A stretch of 64,000 nucleotides of DNA from Pseudomonas sp. (GTDB lineage: Bacteria; Pseudomonadota; Gammaproteobacteria; Pseudomonadales; Pseudomonadaceae). Under the pieces are notes generated by a model. It ran no database searches. It worked only from the letters and a program-made list of their open reading frames with translations, and had not been told where the DNA came from. Made by a program: the position numbers and the translations under genes. The number at the start of each line of letters is the position of its first letter. Within the stretch, counting starts at the first letter, position 1. This document shows positions 17,656 to 27,140 of the stretch, piece after piece. Location: positions 62,001-126,000 of the forward strand of contig NZ_JASLGE010000032.1 in NCBI RefSeq assembly GCF_030150285.1, read 5' to 3'.

Positions 17656-17711
17656 CCTCATTCCACACACTCTTCCTACACGCGGCAGTCGCCGCTTTTG
17701 GGAGTTTTGGC

Positions 17712-17801
17712 ATGGGCGTTCTGGATGGGGTGTCGCTGCTGTTGGCAGCCGGGCTGTTCGTTTATCTGCTGGTGGCGCTGTTGCGCGCCGGTCAGCATTA
17801 G
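17712..17801 (+). CDS. kdpF: Potassium-transporting ATPase subunit KdpF
   Basis: Peptide of 29 aa with one transmembrane helix (SLLLAAGLFVYLLVALLRA) and a short charged tail, the size and composition of KdpF, a lipid-like stabiliser of the KdpABC complex. It sits directly before kdpA with eight bases between. Located by reading the frame by hand because it is very short. Confidence 0.9.
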   Translation: MGVLDGVSLLLAAGLFVYLLVALLRAGQH

Positions 17802-17809
17802 GAGCCGCC

Positions 17810-19504
17810 ATGCACATTTATGACTATGCGCTGGTTCTGGCGTTTTTCGGGTTGGTGTTGCTGCCAGCACCGTGGCTGGGGCGGTTTTACTTCAGGGTGA
17901 TGGAAGGCCAACGCACTTGGCTGACCCCGCTGCTCGGCCCTGTGGAAAGGGCCTGTTATCGCGTCGCCGGGGTCGACCCCGGCACCGAGCACACTTGGCA
18001 GCAGTACGCCCGGGCCTTGTTGGCGTTCAATCTCGCCGGCTTTGTGTTGTTGTTTGCGATTCTGCTGTTTCAGCAGTACCTGCCCCTCAACCCGCAACAC
18101 TTGCCAGGGCAGGCGTGGACGCAAGCGTTCAACACGGCGGTGAGTTTTGTCACCAACACCAATTGGCAAAGTTACAGCGGCGAAGCCTCGCTCAGCTATT
18201 TCAGCCAAATGGCCGGGCTGACCGTGCAGAACTTTGTCAGCGCCGCGACGGGCCTGGCCGTGCTGGTGGCGCTGTGCCGTGGTATCAGCCGGCGTTCGGC
18301 TCATACGCTGGGTAACTTTTGGGCCGATATGACCCGCGCCACGCTCTACGGCCTGTTGCCGCTGTGCCTGGTGCTGGCGCTGGTGTTGGTGTGGCAGGGC
18401 GTGCCGCAAACCTTCGCCCAGTATGCGAACGCTTTGACGCTGCAAGGTGTGGATCAGGTGATCCCGCTCGGCCCGGCCGCCAGTCAGATTGCGATCAAAC
18501 AACTGGGTACCAACGGCGGCGGCTTTTTCGGGGTGAATTCGGCGCATCCGTTCGAGAACCCAAGCGCCTGGAGCAATCTGTTCGAGGTAGCTTCGATCAT
18601 CCTGATACCTGTGGCGCTGGTGTTTACCTTCGGTCATTACGTCAAGGATCTGCGCCAAAGCCGCGCCATTCTGGCCTGCATGCTGACGCTGTTTTTGATC
18701 GGTGGCGGCACTGCGCTGTACGCCGAATACCAGCCTAACCCGGCCCTGAACAGCCCGCAGGTGGAGCACACCGCACCGCTGGAAGGCAAGGAAGTGCGCT
18801 TCGGCACCACGGGCAGCGTGTTGTGGGCCACGACCACGACCGCCGCGTCCAATGGTTCGGTCAATGCGATGCATGACAGCCTCAGCCCCCTCAGCGGAAT
18901 GGTGGCGCTGGTCAATATGATGGTCGGCGAAGTGATTTTCGGCGGCGTGGGGGCAGGGCTTTACGGCATGTTGCTTAACGTGTTGATCGCGGTGTTTTTG
19001 GCCGGGCTGATGATTGGCCGCACGCCGGAATACCTCGGCAAAAAGCTGCAAGCCAGGGATGTGCAACTGCTGGTGGTCACGTTGTTGGTGATGCCCGTGG
19101 GCGTGCTGGTGCTGGGTGCGATTGCTACGGCGGTACCGGGTGCCATGGCCTCGGTGAGCAACCCCGGCCCGCACGGCTTCAGCCAGGTGCTGTACGCCTT
19201 TACCTCGGCCAGCGCCAATAACGGTTCGGCGTTTGCCGGGCTCAATGCCAATACGCCGTTTTACAACCTGATGCTGGGGGTGGGCATGTTGATTGGCCGC
19301 TTCGGTTACATCTTGCCAGTGCTGGCGCTGGCGGGCGGCCTGGCGATCAAGAAAGCCGCGCCGCTCGACCCGAACAGTTTTGCGACCCACGGCCCGCTGT
19401 TTGTCGTGCTGTTAACCGTGACCATCGTGTTGGTGGGTGGCCTGACGTTCCTGCCGACATTGGCCCTGGGGCCGATAGCGGAACAACTGACTTTGGGTTT
19501 CTGA
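17810..19504 (+). CDS. kdpA: Potassium-transporting ATPase potassium-binding subunit KdpA
   Basis: Channel-like subunit of 564 aa with about ten hydrophobic segments and four pore-loop filter regions, for example 'FVTNTNWQSYSGE', 'GTNGGGFFGVNSAHPFENP' and 'SASANNGSAFAGLN'. It binds K+ at the periplasmic side and passes it to KdpB for ATP-driven import. ATG at 17810 follows GGAGCCGCC. Confidence 0.96.
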   Translation: MHIYDYALVLAFFGLVLLPAPWLGRFYFRVMEGQRTWLTPLLGPVERACYRVAGVDPGTEHTWQQYARALLAFNLAGFVLLFAILLFQQYLPLNPQHLPGQAWTQAFNTAVSFVTNTNWQSYSGEASLSYFSQMAGLTVQNFVSAATGLAVLVALCRGISRRSAHTLGNFWADMTRATLYGLLPLCLVLALVLVWQGVPQTFAQYANALTLQGVDQVIPLGPAASQIAIKQLGTNGGGFFGVNSAHPFENPSAWSNLFEVASIILIPVALVFTFGHYVKDLRQSRAILACMLTLFLIGGGTALYAEYQPNPALNSPQVEHTAPLEGKEVRFGTTGSVLWATTTTAASNGSVNAMHDSLSPLSGMVALVNMMVGEVIFGGVGAGLYGMLLNVLIAVFLAGLMIGRTPEYLGKKLQARDVQLLVVTLLVMPVGVLVLGAIATAVPGAMASVSNPGPHGFSQVLYAFTSASANNGSAFAGLNANTPFYNLMLGVGMLIGRFGYILPVLALAGGLAIKKAAPLDPNSFATHGPLFVVLLTVTIVLVGGLTFLPTLALGPIAEQLTLGF

Positions 19505-19511
19505 GGAGACG

Positions 19512-21584
19512 ATGATGACTCTGCCTGCGCCTGTTTCACTTAAATCTGCGCCTGATAATCAGGTACCCGAAGCCCCGAAAACGGCCTTTGCGCACCTCTG
19601 GCGGCCCGCCCTGCTGCAAGCGTTTGTGAAGCTGGACCCGCGCCAGCTCAAACGCTCGCCGGTGATGCTGGTGGTCGAATTGACCGCCATGTTCACCACC
19701 GTGTTGTGCGTGGTGCCCGACCCGCTCGTGCCCACCGGGGTGGCGGTGCAAATCGCCGTGTGGCTGTGGTTCACCGTGTTGTTTGCCAACTTCGCCGAAG
19801 CTTTGGCCGAGGGCCGGGGCAAGGCCCGCGCTGACAGCCTCAAGGCGGGCAGTGTTGGCTTGAGTGCGCGGCGGCGCATGGCTGACGGTAGCTATGAAGT
19901 CGTGGCGGCCACCCGTTTGCGCAAGGGCGATGTGGTCCGCGTTGAAGCCGGGGAAATGATCCCCGGCGATGGCGAAGTCATCGAAGGCATCGCAGCGGTC
20001 AACGAAGCGGCAATTACCGGCGAGTCGGCCCCGGTGATACGAGAGTCGGGGGGCGATCGCTCGGCAGTCACGGGCAATACCCGGCTGGTGTCGGATTGGC
20101 TACTGGTGAGCATCAGCGCCAACCCCGGCGAGTCGACCCTGGACCGCATGATCGCGCTGGTGGAGGGGGCCAAACGGCAGAAAACCCCCAATGAAGTGGC
20201 GCTGGATATTCTGCTGATCGGCCTGACCCTGATCTTTTTGATCGTGGTCGTGACGCTGCAACCCTTTGCGGCGTTCTCGGGGGGGCGCTTGCCGCTGGTG
20301 TTTTTGGTGGCGCTGCTGGTCACGCTGATTCCCACCACCATTGGCGGCTTGCTGTCGGCCATCGGTATAGCCGGTATGGACCGCCTGGTGCGCCTGAACG
20401 TGATCGCCAAATCCGGGCGCGCAGTGGAGGCGGCGGGGGACGTGCATGTGTTGCTGCTGGACAAGACCGGCACCATCACCTTTGGCAATCGCCGTTGCAG
20501 TGCGCTGTATGCGGCTCCGGGTATCAGTGCCCAGGCGTTGGCCGAAGGCGCGCTGCTGGCGTCGCTGGCGGACGAAACGGCGGAAGGTAAATCCATCGTC
20601 GAATTTATCGCTCACCACTACCCCCTGGCGCAGCCGTCGGTGGCGGACTTCACCGCCGTACCGTTCACCGCTGAAACGCGTCTGTCGGGCATCGATTGGC
20701 ACGGCCGGGTGTATCGCAAAGGCGCGGTGGATTCGGTGCTGGCGTTTGTCGGCCTGGACCGCAGTGCCGTGCCCACCAGCCTGGCGCGTGACATCGAGCA
20801 GATTGCGCAAAGCGGTGGCACGCCGTTGTTGGTGTGCGCCGAGGGCCAACTGCTGGGGGCCGTGCACCTCAAGGACGTGGTCAAGCCCGGTATACGCGAG
20901 CGGTTTGCCGAGTTGCGCAAGCTGGGCATCCGCACCGTGATGGTCACCGGTGACAACCCGCTGACTGCCGCCGCCATTGCCGCCGAAGCGGGCGTGGACG
21001 ACGTGCTGGCCGAGGCCACGCCCGAGAAAAAACTGGCGCGTATTCGTCACGAACAAAACGACGGCCGACTGGTTGCCATGTGTGGCGACGGTGCCAACGA
21101 TGCCCCGGCGCTGGCCCAGGCCGATGTGGGCATGGCGATGAACGATGGCACCCAGGCCGCCCGCGAGGCCGCGAATATGGTCGACCTGGACAGCGACCCG
21201 ACCAAGCTGCTGGATGTGGTGCAAATCGGCAAGGAGTTGCTGGTGACACGGGGCGCGCTGACCACATTTTCGATTGCCAATGACGTGGCCAAATACTTTG
21301 CCATTCTGCCCGCGCTGTTTGCCTCGGTTTACCCGCCATTGGCGGTGCTTAACGTGATGCACCTGGCCAGCCCGCAGAGCGCCATCCTGTCGGCCATTGT
21401 CTTTAACGCATTGATTATTGTGCTGTTGATTCCGCTGGCGTTGCGCGGGGTACGGGTGCAGGCCAGCAGTGCCGCGCAATTGCTGCGCCGCAACGTACTG
21501 ATTTATGGCGTGGGCGGGCTGGTGGTGCCGTTCGTGGGCATCAAACTGATCGACCTGTTGCTCACTGCGCTGCACCTGGTTTAA
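19512..21584 (+). CDS. kdpB: Potassium-transporting ATPase ATP-binding subunit KdpB
   Basis: P-type ATPase of 690 aa. The phosphorylated aspartate is D317 in LLLDKTGTITFG; the actuator-loop TGES is at 169-172, whose serine is the inhibitory phosphorylation site in E. coli KdpB; the nucleotide and hinge motif is 'MCGDGANDAPALAQADVGMAMNDGT'. ATG at 19512 or 19515 (two in a row) follow GAGGAGACG. It starts seven bases after kdpA stop. Confidence 0.96.
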   Translation: MMTLPAPVSLKSAPDNQVPEAPKTAFAHLWRPALLQAFVKLDPRQLKRSPVMLVVELTAMFTTVLCVVPDPLVPTGVAVQIAVWLWFTVLFANFAEALAEGRGKARADSLKAGSVGLSARRRMADGSYEVVAATRLRKGDVVRVEAGEMIPGDGEVIEGIAAVNEAAITGESAPVIRESGGDRSAVTGNTRLVSDWLLVSISANPGESTLDRMIALVEGAKRQKTPNEVALDILLIGLTLIFLIVVVTLQPFAAFSGGRLPLVFLVALLVTLIPTTIGGLLSAIGIAGMDRLVRLNVIAKSGRAVEAAGDVHVLLLDKTGTITFGNRRCSALYAAPGISAQALAEGALLASLADETAEGKSIVEFIAHHYPLAQPSVADFTAVPFTAETRLSGIDWHGRVYRKGAVDSVLAFVGLDRSAVPTSLARDIEQIAQSGGTPLLVCAEGQLLGAVHLKDVVKPGIRERFAELRKLGIRTVMVTGDNPLTAAAIAAEAGVDDVLAEATPEKKLARIRHEQNDGRLVAMCGDGANDAPALAQADVGMAMNDGTQAAREAANMVDLDSDPTKLLDVVQIGKELLVTRGALTTFSIANDVAKYFAILPALFASVYPPLAVLNVMHLASPQSAILSAIVFNALIIVLLIPLALRGVRVQASSAAQLLRRNVLIYGVGGLVVPFVGIKLIDLLLTALHLV

Positions 21585-21601
21585 CCCTGGAGAAATTGCC
21601 C

Positions 21602-22153
21602 ATGATGACTTTATTACGCCCGGCCCTGAGCCTGATGCTGTTGATGACGGCCATTACCGGGGTGGTGTACCCGCTGACCGTGACGGGCATTGCGCAACTG
21701 GCTTTCCCTGAGCAGGCCAACGGCAGTTTGCTGCGTGACAGTGTTGGTGCCGTGCGCGGTTCACGTTTGATCGCGCAGGACTTCACCGGGGAGGCGTGGT
21801 TTCAGCCACGGCCGTCAGCGGGGGCGTTTGCCACCGTGCCCAGCGCTGCCAGTAACCTGGCCCCGAGTAACCCGGCGCTGGCAACGCGCATCAAGGACAG
21901 CGCAGCGACATGGGCCGTGGCCGGCCAGGGCCCGGTGCCGATGGCTTTACTGACCACCTCGGGCAGCGGCCTCGACCCGCACTTGCCACCCGAGGCAATA
22001 CGCTATCAACTGGCACGTGTTGCCGCCGCGCGCCACCTGCCGGTGCAGGCCGTCGAACAGCTCGTGGCCGCACACACCGAGCAACCCTGGGTAGGACCGC
22101 CGGTGGTGAACGTGCTGCTGCTGAACCAGGCACTGGCCGAGCTCAACCGCTGA
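21602..22153 (+). CDS. kdpC: Potassium-transporting ATPase subunit KdpC
   Basis: Subunit of 183 aa with one N-terminal transmembrane helix and a periplasmic domain; the family signature 'FTGEAWFQPRPSA' and 'TSGSGLDPHLPPEA' are present. KdpC assists K+ affinity in the complex. ATG at 21602, preceded by TGGAGAAA, is chosen over the TTG at 21596. Confidence 0.95.
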   Translation: MMTLLRPALSLMLLMTAITGVVYPLTVTGIAQLAFPEQANGSLLRDSVGAVRGSRLIAQDFTGEAWFQPRPSAGAFATVPSAASNLAPSNPALATRIKDSAATWAVAGQGPVPMALLTTSGSGLDPHLPPEAIRYQLARVAAARHLPVQAVEQLVAAHTEQPWVGPPVVNVLLLNQALAELNR

Positions 22154-22169
22154 CCTGTGTTTACAACGT

Positions 22170-22226
22170 GTAGTCCACCGCGCGTTACGCGGGGGGCTAC
22201 AGGTGGGGTGCCCGCTCTGGCACCCC
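22170..22226 (+). other. Two hairpins between kdpC and kdpD
   Basis: First hairpin 22170-22200 pairs GTAG with CTAC and CCGCG with CGCGG. The second is a perfect eight-base stem GGGGTGCC/GGCACCCC with a six-base loop at 22205-22226. No T-run follows, so they are more likely processing, stabilising or partial read-through elements that set KdpDE levels below KdpFABC. Confidence 0.5.
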
Positions 22227-22246
22227 AAGACGTATAAGGACATCCC

Positions 22247-24910
22247 ATGAATGATTCCGGTCGCGCCGATGCGCTGTTAGCTGATTTGCCCCGGGCAGGC
22301 CGTGGCCGGCTCAAGGTGTTTCTGGGGGCGGCACCCGGCGTGGGCAAAACCTATGCCCTGTTGCAGGCCGCTCATGCACAGGTGCGCCAGGGCATCAAGG
22401 TGATCGCTGGCGTGATCGAAACCCACGGTCGCGCCGAAACCGAGGCGCTGCTGAACGGGTTGGCGCAACAGCCCTTGCTGCGCTCTGAGTACCGCGGGGT
22501 GCCGCTCGAAGAGATGGACCTTGATGGGTTGTTGCAGGCCCGGCCGGCCTTGGTGCTGGTGGATGAACTGGCTCACAGCAACGCGCCTGGCAGCCGTCAT
22601 GCCAAACGCTGGCAGGACGTGCAAGAGCTGTTGGCCGCCGGGATCGACGTGTACACCACCGTCAACGTGCAGCATCTGGAAAGCCTGAACGACCAGGTGC
22701 GGGGTATCACCGGGGTGCAGGTGCGCGAAACCGTGCCCGACTGGGTGGTGCAGGAAGCCTATGAACTGTTGCTCATCGACTTGCCGCCGCGTGAACTGCT
22801 GGAGCGCTTGCGCGACGGCAAGGTGTATGTGCCCGAGCAGGCGCGTGCGGCCATTGATGCGTTCTTTAGCCAGACCAACCTCAATGCCCTGCGCGAATTG
22901 GCGATGCAGACCGCCGCCGTGTACGTCGACGATGAACTGGACAAGGGCTACCGCCAATTGGGCCAGGCCGCGCCGGCTTTGCGCGGGCGGTTGTTGGTGG
23001 GGATCAAGGGCGACGTGCATGCCGAGCGCCTGGTGCGCCACGCCAGCCGAGTGGCGGAGCGTCGGCATCTGCCCTGGAGCCTGGTGTCGGTGGATAACGG
23101 CAGCGCACAGGATGAACAATCGCGCTTGCGCCTGCAAAGCGCTCAGCAACTGGCAGAGCGCCTGGGGGGCGAGGTGGTGCTGTTGCGCGCCGGTGAAGTC
23201 GCCAAAACCCTGATCCTGCACGCCCGTGAACGCCGCGCCAGCCTGTTGCTGGTGGGGCAATCGCGGCCCTCGTGGCGCCGACGGGTGTTTGGCGGCGGGT
23301 TGGCGGCGCGGTTATTGCGCGATGCCCATGGCCTGGAAATCAACGTGCTCGACAACGAGCCCACGCTGCACACGGGCCCCGGCCGCCGTAGCCCTTCACT
23401 GAGGGGGTTTGACTATGGCCTGGCGGTGCTGGCCACGCTGCTGGCCAGTGCCTTGGCCTGGGGCGTGTCCAGTGTGCTGGCATTGCCCAATATCTCACTG
23501 GTGTTTCTGGCCGCCGTGCTGCTGGTGGCCGTGCGCAGCAGCCTGGGGCCAGCGCTGGCCTGTGCGGCGCTGTCGTTTTTGGCCTATGACTTTTTGTTTA
23601 TTCCGCCTAACTTCTCGCTGAGCATCCAGCGCGAAGAGGATGTGCTGACGCTGTTGTTCTTCCTGCTGATGGCCGCTCTGACCGGCAACCTGGCGGCCCG
23701 GCAACGGCGGCAGTTGCAGGCATTGCGCGACACTCAGCAGGAAACCACCGAGCTGCTCGACCTGTCGCGCCGGCTCACCGCCGCCACCGATCGCCAGGCG
23801 GTGATCACGGCCGCCGCCCAGCATTTGAGCGGCTGGAAAAGCGTGCATCTGTGTTTGCTCAACCGCGATGGCAACGCCGGCTGGACGGTCGAGACGGGTG
23901 GCCCGCTGACGTTCAGCGAGGCGGAGCGGGCCGCCGCCGACTGGGCCTGGGCCCATGACCAACCTGCAGGCCATGGCACGGGCACCTTGCCGATGGGCCG
24001 CTGGTGGTGGTGGCCATTGACGGTGGACAGTGCGCCGTTGGCCTTGCTTGGGGTGTGCCCCAAAGACGGCCAGCCGTTCAGTGATCAGCATCGGCGATTA
24101 TTGATGGCGCTCAGCCAGCCGCTGGCCCAGGCGCTGGCCCGTGCTCAGTTGGCGCAAGACCTGGAAGCCGCACGGCTGCATGGTGAAACCGAACAGTTGC
24201 GCAGCGCGTTGCTGGCCTCGGTGTCACACGACTTGCGCACACCGCTGACCACCATGCGCGGCAGCATCGACACGTTGCTGGCGCTGGGCGAGGCGATCCC
24301 GCTGGCCGACCGGCGCGACTTGCTCGAAGGCACCCGCGACGAAGCCGAACGGCTGGACCGCTACATTCAGAACCTGCTGGACATGACCCGCCTGGGCCAC
24401 GGAGCCTTGAAACTGGCCCGCGACTGGGTGTCTCCTGCCGACATCGTGGGCAGCGCGTTGAACCGTCTGCGTGCAGTGCTGGCACCGTTGCAGGTGCGCG
24501 TGGCGGTGCCCGCGCCATTGCCGCTGCTGCATGTCCACGCGGCCCTGATCGAGCAGGCGCTGGTGAACGTGCTGGAAAACGCGGCCCGCTTTTCCCCGCC
24601 CCATGGTGTGTTGCAGTTGAGTGCCGGGGCGGATGCGGGTGAGCTGTGGTTTGCCGTCAGTGATCAGGGGCCGGGCATTCCCGAAGCCGACCGCGCCCGG
24701 ATTTTCGACATGTTTTACACCGCCGCACGGGGGGACCGTGGCGGCCAGGGCACGGGGCTGGGCCTGGCGATTTGCCAGGGCATGGTCGGTGCCCATGGCG
24801 GGCGCATCACCGTGGGCGCGGGCATCGACGGCCAGGGCACCTGCATCACCCTGTATTTACCGTTGGCGCAACAACCGGCCGCTGATGAAGAGGTCGATCC
24901 CGATCGCTGA
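22247..24910 (+). CDS. kdpD: Sensor histidine kinase KdpD
   Basis: Membrane histidine kinase of 887 aa sensing potassium limitation or turgor. In order: N-terminal KdpD domain with Walker A GAAPGVGKT (27-35), a USP-type domain, four clustered transmembrane helices near residues 390-490, a GAF-like region, the dimerisation domain with phosphoaccepting His661 in 'SVSHDLRTPLTTMRGS', and an ATPase domain with N ('ENAARFSP'), G1 ('SDQGPGI') and G2 ('GTGLGLAI') boxes. It starts 93 bases after kdpC, in the same direction. Confidence 0.95.
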   Translation: MNDSGRADALLADLPRAGRGRLKVFLGAAPGVGKTYALLQAAHAQVRQGIKVIAGVIETHGRAETEALLNGLAQQPLLRSEYRGVPLEEMDLDGLLQARPALVLVDELAHSNAPGSRHAKRWQDVQELLAAGIDVYTTVNVQHLESLNDQVRGITGVQVRETVPDWVVQEAYELLLIDLPPRELLERLRDGKVYVPEQARAAIDAFFSQTNLNALRELAMQTAAVYVDDELDKGYRQLGQAAPALRGRLLVGIKGDVHAERLVRHASRVAERRHLPWSLVSVDNGSAQDEQSRLRLQSAQQLAERLGGEVVLLRAGEVAKTLILHARERRASLLLVGQSRPSWRRRVFGGGLAARLLRDAHGLEINVLDNEPTLHTGPGRRSPSLRGFDYGLAVLATLLASALAWGVSSVLALPNISLVFLAAVLLVAVRSSLGPALACAALSFLAYDFLFIPPNFSLSIQREEDVLTLLFFLLMAALTGNLAARQRRQLQALRDTQQETTELLDLSRRLTAATDRQAVITAAAQHLSGWKSVHLCLLNRDGNAGWTVETGGPLTFSEAERAAADWAWAHDQPAGHGTGTLPMGRWWWWPLTVDSAPLALLGVCPKDGQPFSDQHRRLLMALSQPLAQALARAQLAQDLEAARLHGETEQLRSALLASVSHDLRTPLTTMRGSIDTLLALGEAIPLADRRDLLEGTRDEAERLDRYIQNLLDMTRLGHGALKLARDWVSPADIVGSALNRLRAVLAPLQVRVAVPAPLPLLHVHAALIEQALVNVLENAARFSPPHGVLQLSAGADAGELWFAVSDQGPGIPEADRARIFDMFYTAARGDRGGQGTGLGLAICQGMVGAHGGRITVGAGIDGQGTCITLYLPLAQQPAADEEVDPDR

Positions 24911-24946
24911 TATTCTTTTGCCCTTCCTTTGCCGCGATGAGAAACC

Positions 24947-25633
24947 ATGAGCCAGCCTGCAACCGTACTGGTCATCGACGACGAGCCACAGATTCGCAAG
25001 TTTTTGCGCATCAGCCTGGTCTCCCAGGGCTACACCGTGCTGGAGGCTGCAACCGGCGAGCAAGGGCTGAGCCAGGCCGCGTTGGGGCGACCGGACGTGG
25101 TGGTGCTGGACCTGGGCCTGCCAGACATGGACGGCCAGCAAGTGCTGCGCGACTTGCGCGAGTGGTCGGGCGTGCCGGTGCTGGTGCTGTCGGTGCGCGC
25201 CAGTGAAACGCAAAAAGTCGAGGCATTGGACAACGGGGCCAACGACTACGTGACCAAGCCCTTCGGGATTCAGGAGTTTTTGGCGCGCATCCGCGCGCTG
25301 TTGCGCCAGGCCCCCGGCGCAGAGCCCCACGCGGGTGCGATTGAGCGGGGCCCCTTGAGCATCGACCTGGCCTTTCGCCGCGTACTGCTGGAGGGCGTTG
25401 AAGTGCCCTTGACCCGCAAGGAATACGCTGTACTCGCGCAACTGGCGCAGCACCCGGGGCGGGTGATTACCCAACAGCAACTGTTGACGGCCATCTGGGG
25501 CCCTAGCCACGTTGAAAACACCCATTACCTGCGCATCGTGGTCGGGCATTTGCGGCAAAAACTGGCGGATGACCCCACTCGGCCGCGTTTTATCGCCACG
25601 GAAGCCGGCGTGGGGTATCGCTTGCTGGATTAA
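24947..25633 (+). CDS. kdpE: Response regulator KdpE
   Basis: OmpR/PhoB-family regulator of 228 aa. The receiver domain has the acidic pair D11-D12, phosphoacceptor D55 in VVVLDLGLPDMDG and conserved Lys in 'YVTKPFG'; the C-terminal winged helix contains 'LTRKEYAVLAQLAQHPG'. It should activate kdpFABC when phosphorylated by KdpD. Its stop overlaps the convergent patatin stop (25630-25633). Confidence 0.95.
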   Translation: MSQPATVLVIDDEPQIRKFLRISLVSQGYTVLEAATGEQGLSQAALGRPDVVVLDLGLPDMDGQQVLRDLREWSGVPVLVLSVRASETQKVEALDNGANDYVTKPFGIQEFLARIRALLRQAPGAEPHAGAIERGPLSIDLAFRRVLLEGVEVPLTRKEYAVLAQLAQHPGRVITQQQLLTAIWGPSHVENTHYLRIVVGHLRQKLADDPTRPRFIATEAGVGYRLLD

Positions 25634-26670
25634 TGCGCGTCGCGCTCGTAGCGGTCCAGGGTGTCGCGGGCAATTTCGCGGCCCAGTGCGATAAGTTCCG
25701 GTGCCTTGTAAAACTCGAAAAACCGGCAGGCGCGCTTGGGCACGTTGATCAGAATATCGGGCGGGTAACCGGCGATCTTGTATTGCGCCAGAGACGTTTG
25801 CATCACCTCGAAACTCTGGTTGACCAAGTCCAGCAGCGAGGCCGCACCGACGTTGTCGATGATAAACGAGCCGGTCGCGGATTTCGGCGCACCCTCTGCG
25901 GTGGGCGCTGCTGTCGCTTGCTCGCAGGTGCCCCGTGGCGGCTGTAGCCAGGGGTCGACTGTTTCGCTGGGGGCCGGCTTGAGCATTTCGCGCTCCAGAT
26001 CGAGCAGGTCCTGGGCGTGTTTGTTGCGAAACGGCAGGTGCGAGCCGAGGGATGTCATGAGGTTGTCAAAGCGGCTTTTGAAGGCGGGTGTGCGGGGAAT
26101 GACCGGCAATTGGTAGCCGTTCTGCTGGGTGGAGTTGAGGTTGACGGCGATGATCAGGTCACAGTGGCTGGACACCACCGGCACGATCGGTAACGGGTTA
26201 AGCAGGCCGCCGTCCACCAGCATGCGGTTGCCTTGCATCACCGGGGTGAAGAGGCTGGGGATCGCCGCCGAGGCGCGCATGGCTTGATGCAGGCAGCCTT
26301 CCTGAAACCAGATCTCCTGTTGGTGAGTGAGGTCGGTGGCGACGGCGGTGTAGGGAATGCGCAGGTCTTCGATATTGATCTCGCCGACGATATTGCGGAT
26401 TTGGCCGAAGACTTTCTCGCCGCGAATGGCCCCCAGGCGAAAACTGACATCCACCAGCCGTAACACATCGAGATAATCCAGGCTTTGAATCCAGTCGCGG
26501 TACAGATCAAGCTTGCCGGCGGCGTAGATGCCGCCGACCACCGCGCCCATTGAACAGCCCGCGATGCAGGCGATGTCGTAACCGCGGCTTTCGAGTTCTT
26601 CAATGACCCCGATATGCGCATAACCCCTGGCACCGCCAGAACCCAACACCAATGCGATCCGCTTTTTCAT
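25630..26670 (-). CDS. Patatin-like phospholipase, RssA family
   Basis: Predicted serine acyl hydrolase of 346 aa. The oxyanion loop is GSGGARG (10-16), nucleophile S40 in GCSMG and the catalytic Asp153 in LVDGGLLNP, so the Ser-Asp dyad is intact. The C-terminal 150 residues hold a second, less conserved part with a likely disordered stretch (residues 240-270) before 'FIIDNVGAASLLDLVNQSF'. No signal peptide. In other bacteria such proteins act on membrane phospholipids; the actual substrate here is unknown. Confidence 0.83.
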   Translation of the reverse strand: MKKRIALVLGSGGARGYAHIGVIEELESRGYDIACIAGCSMGAVVGGIYAAGKLDLYRDWIQSLDYLDVLRLVDVSFRLGAIRGEKVFGQIRNIVGEINIEDLRIPYTAVATDLTHQQEIWFQEGCLHQAMRASAAIPSLFTPVMQGNRMLVDGGLLNPLPIVPVVSSHCDLIIAVNLNSTQQNGYQLPVIPRTPAFKSRFDNLMTSLGSHLPFRNKHAQDLLDLEREMLKPAPSETVDPWLQPPRGTCEQATAAPTAEGAPKSATGSFIIDNVGAASLLDLVNQSFEVMQTSLAQYKIAGYPPDILINVPKRACRFFEFYKAPELIALGREIARDTLDRYERDAH

Positions 26671-26835
26671 GAGTCGATCCTTCGCCAGTCAGACGTTCAC
26701 AATGCCCTTTTGTGCGCTACAGCGACAGCCCGTTGCATTTTCCCCCTTTAGGCTAGAGTGATGGGGGTTACCGGGCACTTTTTGACAGGTTGCCCGTCTT
26801 AGCCTGCACTGAATACCAATCGTGAGGAAATCAGC

Positions 26836-27114
26836 ATGAAAGCATGGATGTGTTTGCCCTTGATGGTCATTGCTTTGGCCGGGTGTGCGGGTAAAGCCGC
26901 TTATCGCGACAGTTGCGCCACGCAACTGGATGCGGCCTGGCATGAGCTGGACTTGGCCAAGGCCGAAGGGTTTGCCGGCACGATCAGTTATTCCAAGGCG
27001 TTTTCCTTGCTGACGGCCGCCAAAACCCAGCAACAGTTCGAAGCGTTCGAAGGCTGTACAAGCAAGGCCGAAAAAGCGCGTTTCTATATTCGTGAGTCCC
27101 GTGCGGGGCGTTAA
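26836..27114 (+). CDS. Small lipoprotein of unknown function
   Basis: Protein of 92 aa with a lipoprotein signal: MKAWMCLPLMVIALAGC, lipobox LAGC with acylated Cys17. The mature part is charged and probably alpha-helical, with Cys at about residues 28 and 75 that could form a disulfide. Ribosome binding site is GAGGAAATC. No function can be given; membership of a Pseudomonas-restricted conserved family is likely but not checked. Confidence 0.65.
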   Translation: MKAWMCLPLMVIALAGCAGKAAYRDSCATQLDAAWHELDLAKAEGFAGTISYSKAFSLLTAAKTQQQFEAFEGCTSKAEKARFYIRESRAGR

Positions 27115-27140
27115 GTCAATGTGGGTTGGGGAGGGTAAGG

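Noticed and set aside
26782..26810. TTGACA promoter before the lipoprotein gene
   Set aside because: A good -35 hexamer is present, but no acceptable -10 lies 16-18 bases downstream.
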